From Rhodospirillales bacterium (lineage in GTDB: Bacteria > Pseudomonadota > Alphaproteobacteria > Micavibrionales > Micavibrionaceae): a DNA stretch of 64,000 bases. The DNA lies in the NCBI GenBank assembly GCA_023898785.1, contig CP060239.1, positions 1 to 64,000 on the forward strand. The letters are read 5' to 3'. Below the pieces are notes generated by a model. That model searched no databases and was not told the DNA's origin. It saw nothing but the letters and a program-made list of their open reading frames with translations. Position 1 is the stretch's first letter, and the number at the start of each line of letters is the position of its first letter. Positions 1 through 8,023 of this stretch are shown here, one piece after another. The position numbers and the translations under genes were made by a program.

Positions 1-485
1 GCATTTCCATAGCCATATACGGGTGTAATATAGAATGATCTACGGTTTCTTTCCGTTCCGTAGACGAGTCTGAATGATCCTTCAAAATTGACCTGCTTGT
101 TCTTTACGCTTATGAGGCGATCATATCGGGAACAGGATTTTCCGCTCTGAAGGCCCATAGGGTGATGGATGCCGACATAGAGGTAATATTGACATCCTTT
201 ATCGTAGCAGGTTCTTGGATGGAAATAGACCCGGATGGTGTTGTTATCGATCAATTGCCAATGGGCTTCATTTTTTTTGCCAAATTGCGGTGTATAAGCA
301 TAATCGTCACTGTAATTTGCCAGTATGATTTCGACATCGTAGTCCGAATCTTGCCCGTTAATCAAAAACGGTACGCCTGTGTTGATGCAGTTGCGTACAG
401 CCCCGGCAGGTGATGTGCCAGTAATAACCAGCAGAAGAATAAAAAATACAGAGGCAGAAAACTTACGTCGGGTTATTTTTTGCAT
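1..485 (-). CDS. secreted protein of unknown function (3' end outside window)
   Basis: An open frame runs from an ATG at 485 down to base 1 with no stop, giving at least 161 residues. It begins with a typical signal peptide: a positive start (MQKITRRK), a hydrophobic core and an A-G-A cleavage region near residue 29. The mature part has three or more cysteines (RNC, RTCYDKGC, KSC) and many Tyr and Asp residues, as in small disulfide-bonded periplasmic proteins. I do not recognise the family. The plus-strand frame at 162-413 is its antisense shadow. The gene is incomplete, so length and C-terminal domains are unknown. Confidence 0.7.
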   Translation of the reverse strand, partial: MQKITRRKFSASVFFILLLVITGTSPAGAVRNCINTGVPFLINGQDSDYDVEIILANYSDDYAYTPQFGKKNEAHWQLIDNNTIRVYFHPRTCYDKGCQYYLYVGIHHPMGLQSGKSCSRYDRLISVKNKQVNFEGSFRLVYGTERNRRSFYITPVYGYGN

Positions 486-523
486 TTTAACTTTCAGTCT
501 GAACTTGGTCGGTGTATCAGAGT

Positions 524-859
524 TTAGCGGTAATTAAGTTCTGCTAGATTAGGTTTCGGGGTCGGGATGTTTGGTCCATGCATAACCAGATAGTTTTGGG
601 CAATGGCTTTTCGGATGGCCAGTTTGACAGGGGCGGGGATTGAGCCGTCTGTTCCTACAAGGCCATAGGGGCGATATGCGCTGATGGTGCCTGTGCAAAC
701 TCTTGGGTAGTGGCCGTGGGCAGCCATCATTAAATCGCTGGCGGCGGCGTCACAGCCGGGTTTTGTGAGTATGAACAGGTTGAGCATCGCGTTGGCGGTG
801 CTTTCGTCCATACCGGCTGTAAATTTTTTTACTCTCGATTTTTCCGGGCCTGTTAGCAT
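524..859 (-). CDS. small hypothetical protein
   Basis: This is a 111-residue protein of unknown function. I chose the ATG at 859 because an AAAGG motif lies about 8 bases upstream; the longer frame from 997 would overlap the divergent neighbour. It has no clear signal peptide or membrane segment. It carries several Cys residues (KPGCDAAASD, PRVCTG), and its Pro-rich C-terminal tail ends in LAELNYR. The gene is divergent from the gene at 1029, with about 170 bp between them that would hold both promoters. No function is assigned. Confidence 0.5.
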   Translation of the reverse strand: MLTGPEKSRVKKFTAGMDESTANAMLNLFILTKPGCDAAASDLMMAAHGHYPRVCTGTISAYRPYGLVGTDGSIPAPVKLAIRKAIAQNYLVMHGPNIPTPKPNLAELNYR

Positions 860-1028
860 TTTTGTACCTTTGTCATTGGTTATTGGCAGAGGGTAGCAGA
901 ATTTTCTTTGATTATGCAAACTTAAAAAGCTTTTGTGTATTGGCCGGGATGGCGCATGCTTGACAATTGTTTTTATGTGCGCTAAAAGATTTTTCATAAT
1001 TTTTTATAGTGATAATCGAGAAAATGGC

Positions 1029-2006
1029 ATGATGAATTTAAGAGATGGTTTTGAGGTTGTGGCTGTTCGCGGGTCTGCTTTAGATAGTGTTATTAGGCAG
1101 TATAACCAACTGTATACGCAAGCTCGGAAAGGTTTTTTATCATCAGAGCGCTTGATCTGTGATTTCGACTGTGCCCGGGCGGTTCTTGATTGCAGTCTTT
1201 CGTTGGTTAATGTGACGTCGGATGATCAGGATATTTTGAAGCAATTGGCTGGTAATGATCAGGTTCATGCGACTAATGCTTCTACTGCCGAAGAGATTTT
1301 ACATTTTCGTGCCGGCGGGGCCGGGAAAACCAAGCAAACATTTGCGCTGGTGAAGCCGGGGGCCGAGGATGGTGAAGACCGGCAGGTTTTGACGGCTATT
1401 TATGGCGATTTTGTGAAGGTTGAAACGGCTGCGGATAGCTCTATTCCCGGCTCGTCTTTACGCGGTAATGTTCACGAGATTTTGACAGCCCCAGTTCAGG
1501 ACATTGAGGCGCCGAATCTTGTGACTTTTTACAGTGTGACCAATCTGGGCGGTGTGAAGGGGGTTGCTGGTATGCTGATTAACCGGGGACTTGCGCATCT
1601 TTCGGACAATGTTCCGTCACTCAAAGCGGCGGTTACGCTTTCACCGGCCTGGGCTTTTAGCAGGTGGGCTGAAGGCCAGGATGATGTTCCTGATTTACGG
1701 GATTTGTCTGAACAGCAACAAATGCAGATGGTTTATCGTTATGTATGTGATGCGGGAGTTAAAGATAATGCGCGCAATTTGCATCTTTTTGACAATGGCG
1801 CATCTGTCAGGTGGATACAGGTTAGAAATATTCCGGAGTTGATGGGCGGAAAAGATGATGTCTATGGTGACGGAGAGATCGTGGTAAAGGTAAATTACGG
1901 GTATGATTTCAATTCTGAAGTGCGCCAGAAGCAAAAGCAAAAGAATAACAATGGTGATGTCGTTGTTTCTGGGGAGTTGGCGTCCGTTCTTGACTTGGCA
2001 GCTTGA
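1029..2006 (+). CDS. malonyl-CoA decarboxylase-like protein (divergent, short)
   Basis: This 325-residue protein resembles the C-terminal catalytic (GNAT-fold) domain of malonyl-CoA decarboxylase, which makes acetyl-CoA from malonyl-CoA. Family-like blocks are TFYSVTNLGGVKGVAGML (about 166-183), AAVTLSPAWAFSRW (200-213) and NLHLFDNGASVRW (250-262). Ser205 and His252 sit where the family has its catalytic Ser and His. Bacterial decarboxylases are usually 400 or more residues, so the N-terminal helical domain looks reduced. Start: ATG at 1029 (or 1032) after a GAG-rich stretch; the frame upstream to 933 is probably untranslated. No malonate genes are nearby, so the substrate is unproven. The C-terminal Gln/Lys/Asn-rich tail (about 299-309) is unusual. 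Confidence 0.55.
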   Translation: MMNLRDGFEVVAVRGSALDSVIRQYNQLYTQARKGFLSSERLICDFDCARAVLDCSLSLVNVTSDDQDILKQLAGNDQVHATNASTAEEILHFRAGGAGKTKQTFALVKPGAEDGEDRQVLTAIYGDFVKVETAADSSIPGSSLRGNVHEILTAPVQDIEAPNLVTFYSVTNLGGVKGVAGMLINRGLAHLSDNVPSLKAAVTLSPAWAFSRWAEGQDDVPDLRDLSEQQQMQMVYRYVCDAGVKDNARNLHLFDNGASVRWIQVRNIPELMGGKDDVYGDGEIVVKVNYGYDFNSEVRQKQKQKNNNGDVVVSGELASVLDLAA

Positions 2007-2102
2007 TTTTATGCGTACTAAGGGGTGAGCCGTTTTTTCCTTGCTCTTTGTGGATAAACAGCGTTTAATGCCATTATCTTTGGATGACTTCGCGCTTTGA
2101 CT

Positions 2103-2143
2103 AAAAATAGCTCGAATACCGAATACCCCAAGGAGCTATTTTT
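2103..2143 (+). terminator. 11-bp hairpin with T-rich arm
   Basis: AAAAATAGCTC (2103-2113) and GAGCTATTTTT (2133-2143) are perfect inverted repeats around a 19-nt loop. The hairpin lies between the decarboxylase-like gene and the cold-shock gene. It could end the upstream transcript, or be part of the cold-shock mRNA leader, which in this family often folds. Confidence 0.45.
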
Positions 2144-2178
2144 GAAAACTTAAAAAAAACGCGAAGGAGTATCGCAAT

Positions 2179-2382
2179 ATGGCAACCGGAACCGTAAAAT
2201 GGTTTAATCCTGAGAAGGGCTACGGCTTTATTGTCCCTGATAATGGCGGCAAGGATGTGTTTGTTCACATTTCTGCTGTTGAAGCTGCAGGTCTTAGAAC
2301 ACTTGATGAAGGCCAAAAGGTCGAGTATGAATTGCAAGAAAACCGTGGCAAGGAAGCCGCTGGTAATCTGAAGGCGGCTTAA
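2179..2382 (+). CDS. cold-shock domain protein (CspA family)
   Basis: This 67-residue single cold-shock domain binds single-stranded RNA and DNA and acts as an RNA chaperone. It starts MATGTVKWFNPEKGYGFI, holding the RNP1-like core, followed by DVFVHIS (RNP2). Length and composition are normal for the family. A strong ribosome-binding site (GAAGGAGT) lies about 10 bases before the ATG. The leader contains the hairpin at 2103-2143, which may regulate expression with temperature (inference). The gene appears monocistronic. Confidence 0.95.
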   Translation: MATGTVKWFNPEKGYGFIVPDNGGKDVFVHISAVEAAGLRTLDEGQKVEYELQENRGKEAAGNLKAA

Positions 2383-2422
2383 ATTAATTAAAAGGCACTT
2401 TAAATTGATGCCAGGTGAGTTT

Positions 2423-3280
2423 ATGAAGCGCGCCGTTTTAAATTCTATAATCGCGTCCCTTATTTTTTTAGGGGGCGCTTTTTGTTTGTCTGAAGGGGCT
2501 TTTGCTCAGGAGACGGGTCAGGCGCAGCAGCCTGCAGCTCGGAAAACATCGTCCGTGCAAGTGGATGTGCGCGACGGTTATCGTTATATCAGCGGTTTTG
2601 GCGTTCCGCATCATGCAAAAGATCAGGCGCGGGCGTTGGGCATTGTTTCGACGCCTTATGCATTTCGTGTGCCTGTAAAGCCGAAAAATACACCCAGAGT
2701 GACGCCTTGGGCGCCGGGTATGATTTTTGGTGTTGCTCTTGACGGTGTACCGATCAAGACGGCTGTTGATGGTTATTGGAATGATAATCAGAACTGGCTT
2801 AAGCTCAAGCGGAAGTTTGATGCGTATGGCGGTTTTATTGATGAGGGGCCGGGCGCTTACATGTATGGCGCTATCCCTTCCGGGTTGGTGAGCAAGGATT
2901 TAAGCCATGTCGGCTATGCTGCTGATGGTTTTCCTATTTTTGTAAGTAAGAATAATAAATTTACCTCAAGTTATCGTTTGCTTGAAGGGCGTCGTTCCGA
3001 TCCGCCCAATGGGCCGGGTGGTGTATATGACGGAGCTTACTTTCGTGATTATAATTATATTCCCGGTGCGGGGGTACTGGATCGTTGCAATGGCGTGAAT
3101 ATTAAAGGGAAGTATTACATTTATATTTTAACACCTGATTTCCTTCGTATCCCAAAATGCTGGCGTGGTATTCCTGATCCGACTTTCTTTAGCGCTTCTT
3201 CTAAGGCTGGTAGCAATTTAATCGTGAATGAAGATGATGACGAAGAAACGCGTCAGATGAAAAACCGTCAGCGCCGTTGA
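2423..3280 (+). CDS. YHYH-domain secreted protein
   Basis: This is an exported protein of 285 residues. The chosen start at 2423 follows an AGGTGAG motif and gives a clean signal peptide (MKRAVLNSIIASLIFLGG..., cleaved near AFAQE). An in-frame ATG at 2405 is the alternative. The region GYAADGFPIFV (about 176-186) and the later LDRCNGV...GKYYIYIL...IPKCWRG block match the YHYH family (PF14240), which often shows an ...ECNGR...YHYYIT...PYIP.C.G pattern. Here the YHYH core reads YYIY. Molecular function of the family is poorly known; members are often lipoproteins or extracellular. The C-terminus is acidic then basic (EDDDEE...KNRQRR). Confidence 0.7.
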   Translation: MKRAVLNSIIASLIFLGGAFCLSEGAFAQETGQAQQPAARKTSSVQVDVRDGYRYISGFGVPHHAKDQARALGIVSTPYAFRVPVKPKNTPRVTPWAPGMIFGVALDGVPIKTAVDGYWNDNQNWLKLKRKFDAYGGFIDEGPGAYMYGAIPSGLVSKDLSHVGYAADGFPIFVSKNNKFTSSYRLLEGRRSDPPNGPGGVYDGAYFRDYNYIPGAGVLDRCNGVNIKGKYYIYILTPDFLRIPKCWRGIPDPTFFSASSKAGSNLIVNEDDDEETRQMKNRQRR

Positions 3281-3327
3281 GGTTTTTTAAAAAATCCTGC
3301 TTTTGAAATAAAATGTCTTTTTTATGC

Positions 3328-3354
3328 TGCAGTGCACAGTTTTTGTGCACTGCA
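3328..3354. promoter_or_regulatory. perfect 10-bp palindromic hairpin
   Basis: TGCAGTGCAC (3328-3337), loop AGTTTTT, then GTGCACTGCA (3345-3354). No T-run follows on either strand, so it is a weak intrinsic terminator candidate. It lies 81 bp before the small gene at 3435 and may be an operator or an mRNA 3'-end stabiliser for the YHYH gene. Function is inferred only from symmetry. Confidence 0.4.
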
Positions 3355-3434
3355 CGACTATAATTTGTAAGATAGTGCAAAAAAATATACTCTGAGCGTG
3401 TATTTTACGAATCGCCATGAAAGGAGATCAGGCA

Positions 3435-3620
3435 ATGGAAGCATGTTCAACAGCAAGCGGGGGCGTTATGTTTGTTCCCGACCATATTGAGGGTGGCAGT
3501 CGCCCGCTTTCTTACAGGGAATTTGTGCAGCAGGAACATTCTGAGAAGATTATCGGTCCTTTCGGTCGTAAGAGGGTGGATGAAATTCCTGCTTCTCGAG
3601 TTCGGGAAAAAGTAGCTTAA
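3435..3620 (+). CDS. small hypothetical protein (61 aa)
   Basis: An excellent ribosome-binding site (AAGGAGAT, 3421-3428) lies 6 bases before the ATG at 3435, which decides this start over the ATG at 3417. The product (MEACSTASGG...REKVA) is soluble and rich in Arg, Glu and Gly, with no membrane segment. I do not recognise the family. It sits alone between the palindrome at 3328 and the aminotransferase gene. Confidence 0.55.
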   Translation: MEACSTASGGVMFVPDHIEGGSRPLSYREFVQQEHSEKIIGPFGRKRVDEIPASRVREKVA

Positions 3621-3713
3621 GAGCGCCGCAGGCTTGACATAGCGAGCGCTGTGTGTTGCGTTGTTTTTCCGTGGTGTCTTGTGACGTTATAATCTTTTAG
3701 GAAGGCTATCGTT

Positions 3714-5015
3714 GTGATTAGACTGGTTGAAACTTCCACCGAGTTCGAGTTGTCTCCGACATTGGCGGCGAATGAGATGGTGGCGAGATGCCGTGCCGAA
3801 GGTCGGCAGGTGTTGCATATGGGCTTTGGGCAGTCGCCGTTTCCGGTGCCAGAGCGTCTTCAGGAGGCTTTGAGGGCTGGTGTGCACCGTAAGGAATATC
3901 TTCCGACCGGCGGGCTAGAAGAGTTGCGCGATACGGTCGCCGCCTACTATAAAAATAAAATCGGACTGGATACGGATCGGTACGATGTCATCGTTGCGCC
4001 GGGCAGCAAGCTTATTCTCTACGCCCTGCAAATGGCGATTGAGGGGGACTTGCTGATGCCGGTGCCAAGCTGGGTAAGTTACAAGCCGCAGGCGCGGATG
4101 CTGCGTACCGAGGTCATAAAAGTTCCGACAACGCAAGATGATTCAGGCTTTCATATCGATCCGGAAGAATTGCGGCGTGTGATAAAATCTGCGCGGGATC
4201 AAGGGCAGAACCCTTCCAAGATTATACTGAATTATCCTTCCAATCCAACGGGGCTGACAATTGCCGAGAAAGAATTGGAGGCCATTGCCAAGGTGTGCGT
4301 AGAAGAGGACATCTTTATCATCTCCGATGAAATCTACGGTTTTGTCGCTTTTGACGGTGTGTACCGCACGATTGCAAAATATGCGCCGAGCCATACGGCG
4401 ATCACATCAGGCCTATCCAAGCATCTTTCGCTGGGTGGTTGGCGGGTTGGTATCGGGTTTATCCCGAAAGCTGTGGACGGGCTGTATGATCTGATGTGCA
4501 ATATTGCCAGCGAGACATGGTCGTGTGTGCCGTCGCCGATTCAGCAGGCGGTTATCGAAGCCTATAAGGGGCATGGGGATATTGAAGCGCATATACGGGC
4601 CTGCACGGATATTCACGGATTGATGAACAGGTATATCGCTGCGGGTTTACGTGATCTGGGTGTTTATGCGCCAGAGCCGCAGGGGGCCTTTTACAACTAT
4701 CCGGATTTTGAGGCGCACCGCGCCGGGATGGCCGGAGCCGGGATTTATACGTCGAAAGAGCTTGCGGATGCACTGATGAGAGGTTGCGGGCTGGCGTCTT
4801 TGCCGGGGACGGCCTTCGGGGCTGAGCCTGAGGTGCTCACTTTGCGCTTGTCAGGTTGTGATTATGACGGTGCAGAGGTTTTGGCGGCTTTTTACGCCGG
4901 GGAAGCACTTGATGAAGCCTTTATTCGCAAGAATGCGCCGCGTGTTTGCGCGGCTGTGGAGGCGTTTGGCGCGTTTTTGGAAGGGCTAGGCGCACGTTAT
5001 AAAATTCCCGCATAA
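3714..5015 (+). CDS. pyridoxal-phosphate aminotransferase, class I/II
   Basis: This 433-residue fold-type I PLP enzyme transfers amino groups between an amino acid and a 2-oxo acid. Hallmarks are NYPSNPTG (173-180), SDEIY (204-208), the PLP-lysine motif SGLSKHLSLGGWRVG with Lys236, and a substrate-carboxylate Arg near 388. Translation starts at GTG 3714 after AGGAAGG. Length is usual for the aspartate aminotransferase superfamily. Substrate cannot be assigned. Inorganic pyrophosphatase follows 88 bp downstream on the same strand, which may just reflect neighbouring housekeeping genes. Confidence 0.85.
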   Translation: MIRLVETSTEFELSPTLAANEMVARCRAEGRQVLHMGFGQSPFPVPERLQEALRAGVHRKEYLPTGGLEELRDTVAAYYKNKIGLDTDRYDVIVAPGSKLILYALQMAIEGDLLMPVPSWVSYKPQARMLRTEVIKVPTTQDDSGFHIDPEELRRVIKSARDQGQNPSKIILNYPSNPTGLTIAEKELEAIAKVCVEEDIFIISDEIYGFVAFDGVYRTIAKYAPSHTAITSGLSKHLSLGGWRVGIGFIPKAVDGLYDLMCNIASETWSCVPSPIQQAVIEAYKGHGDIEAHIRACTDIHGLMNRYIAAGLRDLGVYAPEPQGAFYNYPDFEAHRAGMAGAGIYTSKELADALMRGCGLASLPGTAFGAEPEVLTLRLSGCDYDGAEVLAAFYAGEALDEAFIRKNAPRVCAAVEAFGAFLEGLGARYKIPA

Positions 5016-5102
5016 ATCCGCTATTTTAATTTTGATAAAGGACTTGCTCTTCAAGTGGTTGATGGGTAAGACTGCTTGCATTATTGAAATGAAAGGATTG
5101 CT

Positions 5103-5642
5103 ATGGATATTTCCAAAATCTCTATTGGCGACGATGCGCCGAATGTTGTGAACGCTGTTATCGAGAACCCGCTTGGAGGCGTTCCTGTTAAGTATGAGTT
5201 GGACAAGGCATCTGGCGCCATGTTTGTTGATCGCTTTTTGCACACGGCGATGCACTATCCCGGTAACTACGGGTTTATTCCGCATACATTGTCCGGTGAT
5301 GGAGATCCGGTCGATATTCTTGCGATTGGCCGGACACCGGTGATGCCCGGCGCTGTGATGCCTTTGCGTCCGGTTGGTGTGCTGATGATGGAAGATGACG
5401 GCGGGCAGGATGAGAAGATCATCGCTGTGCCGGGGCCATCCTTGCACCCGTATCACGCAGATGTAATAGAGTATACGGATTTGCGTCCGATTAACCGTGA
5501 GCAGATCGAGCATTTTTTTATGCACTACAAGGATCTGGAGAGCGGCAAGTGGTCGAAGACGCTCGGATGGGCCGGTGTTGATGAGGCGCATAAACTGATT
5601 TTGGAAGGTATTGAGCGTGCCAAGCAGGATAAGGCTGCGTAA
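5103..5642 (+). CDS. ppa: inorganic pyrophosphatase (family I)
   Basis: This soluble cytoplasmic enzyme of 179 residues hydrolyses pyrophosphate to phosphate and so pulls biosynthetic reactions forward. Family I residues are clear: ENPLGGVPVKYELDK near the N-terminus, YPGNYGFIPHT, and the metal-binding SGDGDPVDIL cluster (three Asp). The C-terminal HYKDLESGKW block with its Lys-rich tail also fits. The ribosome-binding site GAAAGG precedes the ATG. The gene is full length. It is the last intact gene before the insertion-sequence cluster that begins near 5690. Confidence 0.96.
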   Translation: MDISKISIGDDAPNVVNAVIENPLGGVPVKYELDKASGAMFVDRFLHTAMHYPGNYGFIPHTLSGDGDPVDILAIGRTPVMPGAVMPLRPVGVLMMEDDGGQDEKIIAVPGPSLHPYHADVIEYTDLRPINREQIEHFFMHYKDLESGKWSKTLGWAGVDEAHKLILEGIERAKQDKAA

Positions 5643-5706
5643 GGCGTTAAAGGTTAGACTAATACATCTTTTTTTTAAAGACTTGACTAGGGTCCGGACT
5701 CATAGC

Positions 5707-5862
5707 TTAAATCCAGAAACATAAGAGGGAAGCAAGGCATAGAGCGGCGAAGAAGTTTCTGGCGAGTTTATCGTATCTTGTTGCCACGCGCCGCCAGTCT
5801 TTGAGGCGTCCAAACATTCGTTCCACGACATTGCGGTTTTTATGCGGTCCGTAGGACAGAAC
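5707..5862 (-). pseudogene. IS5-family transposase remnant (C-terminal end)
   Basis: On the minus strand about 50 residues are readable: HKNRNVVERMF, GRLKDWRRVATRYDKLARNF and a Leu/Ala-rich end before TAA (5707-5709). This is the conserved C-terminus of IS5-family DDE transposases and includes the catalytic Glu (VVER). Everything upstream is missing because an IS200-type element abuts at 5864. The flank at 5690-5706 (TAGGGTCCGGACTCA) looks like the right terminal repeat. Confidence 0.75.
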
Positions 5863-6312
5863 ACCACGGGTTTACCCGTGGATGAATGAGCCCGGAGGCG
5901 GTATGTTGTTTCCGTTATGGAAGTTATTACGACTGGGCACAGCGCTTACCGCCTCGAATATCACGTGGTTTGGGTCTGCAAATACCGCCGGAGGGTCCTG
6001 AAGCCTGGTGTCTGTGCATACGTGCACAGGGTTCTTCTCAAGCTGTGTCGAAGTATGCCCGGCGTCACGATAGAGACGATTGGCTTTGGTCAGGATCACC
6101 TGCATATGGTCATGGTGATACCCCCGAAATACGCAATAGCGTCTGTTATGGGCACGATGAAAAGCCAATCGGCGAGCGCCTTGCACAAGCGGTTTGATTT
6201 TCTTGCCAAAGTTTACTGGAAGGAAAATATTGTGTGGTCGCCGGGCTAAGAGGTGGTCTCGGTTCTTCGGCCAGCTTTGCGGCGAAGTTAAGCTACGATC
6301 GGTTGGTTATTG

Positions 6313-7218
6313 TCATGCCGCCTGCCTGTGGTTTTGTTTCTCCGGGTGAAGGGCGCGGCCGCCGGAGCCGTTAGGCGGAGGCGGCAAGCCCGAGGCCGGA
6401 GAAACAAAATTTCGTTCATCATAAACGTCGTCCGGGGGTTGTCCATCAAATACCGAATGCGGCCTCTGCGCGTTGTAAAACGCCAGCCAGCGCCCGATAT
6501 CCCGCCTGGCTTGCAGGCCGCTCTCGAACGCGTTCAGATACACGCATTCATATTTCAGACTCCGCCACAGCCGCTCGATGAACACATTGTCCATCCAGCG
6601 GCCCTTGCCGTCCATCGAGATCGCGATCCCGTTTTCTTTCAGGACGCCCGTCCACGCGTCCGCCGTGAACTGGCTGCCCTGATCGGTATTGAAGATCTCC
6701 GGCGGCCCGTAGCGGGCGATGGCTTCCTCCAGCGCCTCCACGCAAAAGCGCGTTTCCATCGTGTTCGACAGCCGCCAGGCCAGCACCTTCCGGCTGGCCC
6801 AGTCCATGATCGCTACCAGATACAAAAACCCGCGTTTGACAGGGATGTACGTGATATCCGCGCACCATACATGGTTCGGGCGGGTGATCGTGAGCCCCTT
6901 GAGCCGGTAGGGATAAATCCGGTGGCCGGGATGCGGCATCGAAGTGCGCGGCCTTTGATAGACCGCCTCGATTCCCATCAGGCGCATCAGACGCCGCACG
7001 CGGGTGCGGCCTACCTCGTACCCCTGACGGCGCAGATGCCGGGCCATCTGACGGGACCCGTAAAACGGGGTTTGCAGGAATTGCGCGTCAATCAGCCGCA
7101 TCAGCGCCAAATTGTCCGCGCTCTCCCCGCGCCGCTCGTAATACCAGCCAGAGCGGCTGATCCCCAGCAACCGGCACTGCGCCGCGATGCCGATATTGTC
7201 ATTGGACGGGTCTACCAT
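6313..7218 (-). CDS. IS3-family transposase OrfB (DDE integrase core)
   Basis: This 301-residue protein is the catalytic part of an IS3-family transposase and cuts and joins DNA ends. The DDE residues are Asp121 (VWCADITY), Asp179 (FNTDQGSQFT) and Glu215 (FIERLWRSLKYE). The D-E spacing of 35 residues is exactly that of the family. An HTH_21-like region (YGSRQMARHLRRQG, about 53-66) precedes it. The start ATG at 7218 overlaps the end of orfA in the -1 frame (AAATGGTAG), so OrfB may be made by coupled re-initiation or as an OrfAB frameshift fusion. The tail is Pro/Gly-rich. Confidence 0.93.
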   Translation of the reverse strand: MVDPSNDNIGIAAQCRLLGISRSGWYYERRGESADNLALMRLIDAQFLQTPFYGSRQMARHLRRQGYEVGRTRVRRLMRLMGIEAVYQRPRTSMPHPGHRIYPYRLKGLTITRPNHVWCADITYIPVKRGFLYLVAIMDWASRKVLAWRLSNTMETRFCVEALEEAIARYGPPEIFNTDQGSQFTADAWTGVLKENGIAISMDGKGRWMDNVFIERLWRSLKYECVYLNAFESGLQARRDIGRWLAFYNAQRPHSVFDGQPPDDVYDERNFVSPASGLPPPPNGSGGRALHPEKQNHRQAA

Positions 7219-7523
7219 TTCCTGCCGCCCCCGGACCGCAACCGGGCGGAGGCATCGGCTAAAAAATCACGTTCCACTGTCAGCTGTCCGATCTTGGCGT
7301 GCAAGTCCCTGACCTCGGCGTTATGCGCGTCCGCTCGCGATTCCAGCTTGCCCGCAAAACCCGCCTCCAGCGCAGCCAGAGCCTCCTTCTTCCAACGGTG
7401 AATGACCGTCGCATGCACCCCGTAACGGGATGACAGCTCCGTGATCGGCGCGTCCTCCCGCAACGCCGCCAGCGCAACCTGCGCTTTAAACTTCGCCGGG
7501 TAGTTCTTCCTTGTCTTGCTCAT
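7212..7523 (-). CDS. IS3-family OrfA (DNA-binding protein)
   Basis: About 103 residues, starting MSKTRKNYPAKFKAQVALAA, a common OrfA N-terminus. An in-frame upstream ATG at 7547 would add eight residues. It has a helix-turn-helix (ITELSSRYGVHATVIHRWKK) and a C-terminal coiled-coil/leucine-zipper segment (EVRDLHAKIGQLTVERDFL) used for multimerisation with OrfB. It binds the terminal repeats. The stop TAG lies inside the orfB start region. Confidence 0.9.
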   Translation of the reverse strand: MSKTRKNYPAKFKAQVALAALREDAPITELSSRYGVHATVIHRWKKEALAALEAGFAGKLESRADAHNAEVRDLHAKIGQLTVERDFLADASARLRSGGGRKW

Positions 7524-7647
7524 AATCCATGACCCTCCTTCGGTCATAGATCGTAGCTTAACTCACTGTCCGAATTCTTGGGACCACCTCTCTACTTCGT
7601 AAGCAGCGTAGGCGTTGATGAGCACGTTATTCGCCGTTATGTAGAAC

Positions 7648-7741
7648 GTCAAGGACACCGGGATTCAGGTCAATTCCGCGAGGAATTGTAATGCGCAAAG
7701 CGCGGCGCAGCCCCATAGAACCACGGGTTTACCCGTGGGTA
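7648..7741 (+). repeat. 94-bp repeat, copy 1 (IS200 right end)
   Basis: By eye this segment is identical to 49093-49186. It includes the end of tnpA and the right-end palindrome. Copy 1 is followed by truncated regulatory DNA; copy 2 abuts the stop codon of thiG. Confidence 0.95.
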
Positions 7742-8022
7742 ACCACGCATGCGCCGGGATCGTTACGCATAATCCATTTGAGAACATCGTGGCCATTGCC
7801 GTCTGGCAGATCGATATCCAGAAACACCACGTCGGGCTGGTAACTGGCATAAAGACCGAAGGCGTTATTGGCGCTCTGGGCGGTTACAAATTCGCATTCT
7901 TTTTTAAGCGCGCTGCGCACCATCCAGCGTGTCACTGGATCATCTTCCACCAGCAGAACCCTGACGGCACCCGGTTTTTGATCTTTCAAGGCCGGTTCGG
8001 GCAAGGGAAGCGCCTCTAGAAA
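7742..8022 (-). pseudogene. response-regulator receiver domain fragment
   Basis: The minus strand reads a Pro-rich linker (FLEALPLPEPALKDQ) and then a receiver domain: VRVLLVEDDPVTRWMVRSAL with the acidic EDD pocket and PDVVFLDIDLPDGNG with the phosphoacceptor Asp. It breaks after NDPGACVV where the IS200 right end begins. The Pro-rich linker resembles the junction between a histidine-kinase ATPase domain and a C-terminal receiver, so the source may be a hybrid kinase. No start codon is available, and the frame upstream is antisense to the neighbouring fragment. The remaining alpha5/beta5 part is lost, so it cannot be functional. Confidence 0.7.
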
Positions 8023-8023
8023 C

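Larger units (their letters stand above)
6249..7591 (-). mobile_element. complete IS3-family insertion sequence (1343 bp)
   Basis: Terminal inverted repeats begin AGAGGTGGTC at 6249 and end GACCACCTCT at 7591. The insertion is flanked by a 3-bp direct repeat CTA (6246-6248 and 7592-7594). It encodes orfA and orfB on the minus strand in the overlapping arrangement of the family. Both genes look intact, so the element may be mobile. It split an older IS200-type element. Confidence 0.92.
5917..7691 (+). pseudogene. tnpA: IS200-type transposase tnpA, interrupted
   Basis: The first 110 residues (5917-6248) carry the HUH motif QDHLHMV (His61, His63). Reading resumes after the IS3 element at 7595 with YFVSSVG...RRYVERQGHRDSG and stops at TAA 7689-7691. 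The rejoined protein of 142 residues is a complete Y1 transposase. The catalytic tyrosine, in the RRYVERQ helix, lies in the separated 3' part, so the gene is inactive. The joint codon is TAC, restored when one CTA target copy is removed. The truncated frame ends ...ENIVWSPG before a TAA formed at the junction. Confidence 0.85.
5864..7741 (+). mobile_element. IS200/IS605-type element, split by an IS3-family insertion
   Basis: The element is bounded by two copies of the palindrome CCACGGGTTTACCCGTGG (5864-5881 and 7721-7738), as expected for the subterminal hairpins that IS200/IS605 transposases recognise. It encodes a single-tyrosine (Y1/HUH) TnpA. Without the internal IS3 element it would be about 530 bp with a 142-residue TnpA and no tnpB. 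Exact cleavage sites cannot be read. Its last 94 bp recur at 49093-49186. Confidence 0.75.

Noticed and set aside
162..413. Plus-strand frame near the left edge
   Set aside because: It is antisense to the signal-peptide-bearing partial gene on the minus strand (485 to 1), which fits better.
6310..7401. Long plus-strand open frame of 363 codons
   Set aside because: It is antisense to the IS3 orfB/orfA genes, which have exact DDE motifs; its composition (Arg/Pro/His-rich) is that of a shadow frame.
5864..7738. Repeated palindrome CCACGGGTTTACCCGTGG considered as CRISPR repeat or operator
   Set aside because: The copies flank tnpA of an IS200-type element and recur only with its right end, so they are transposon end hairpins.
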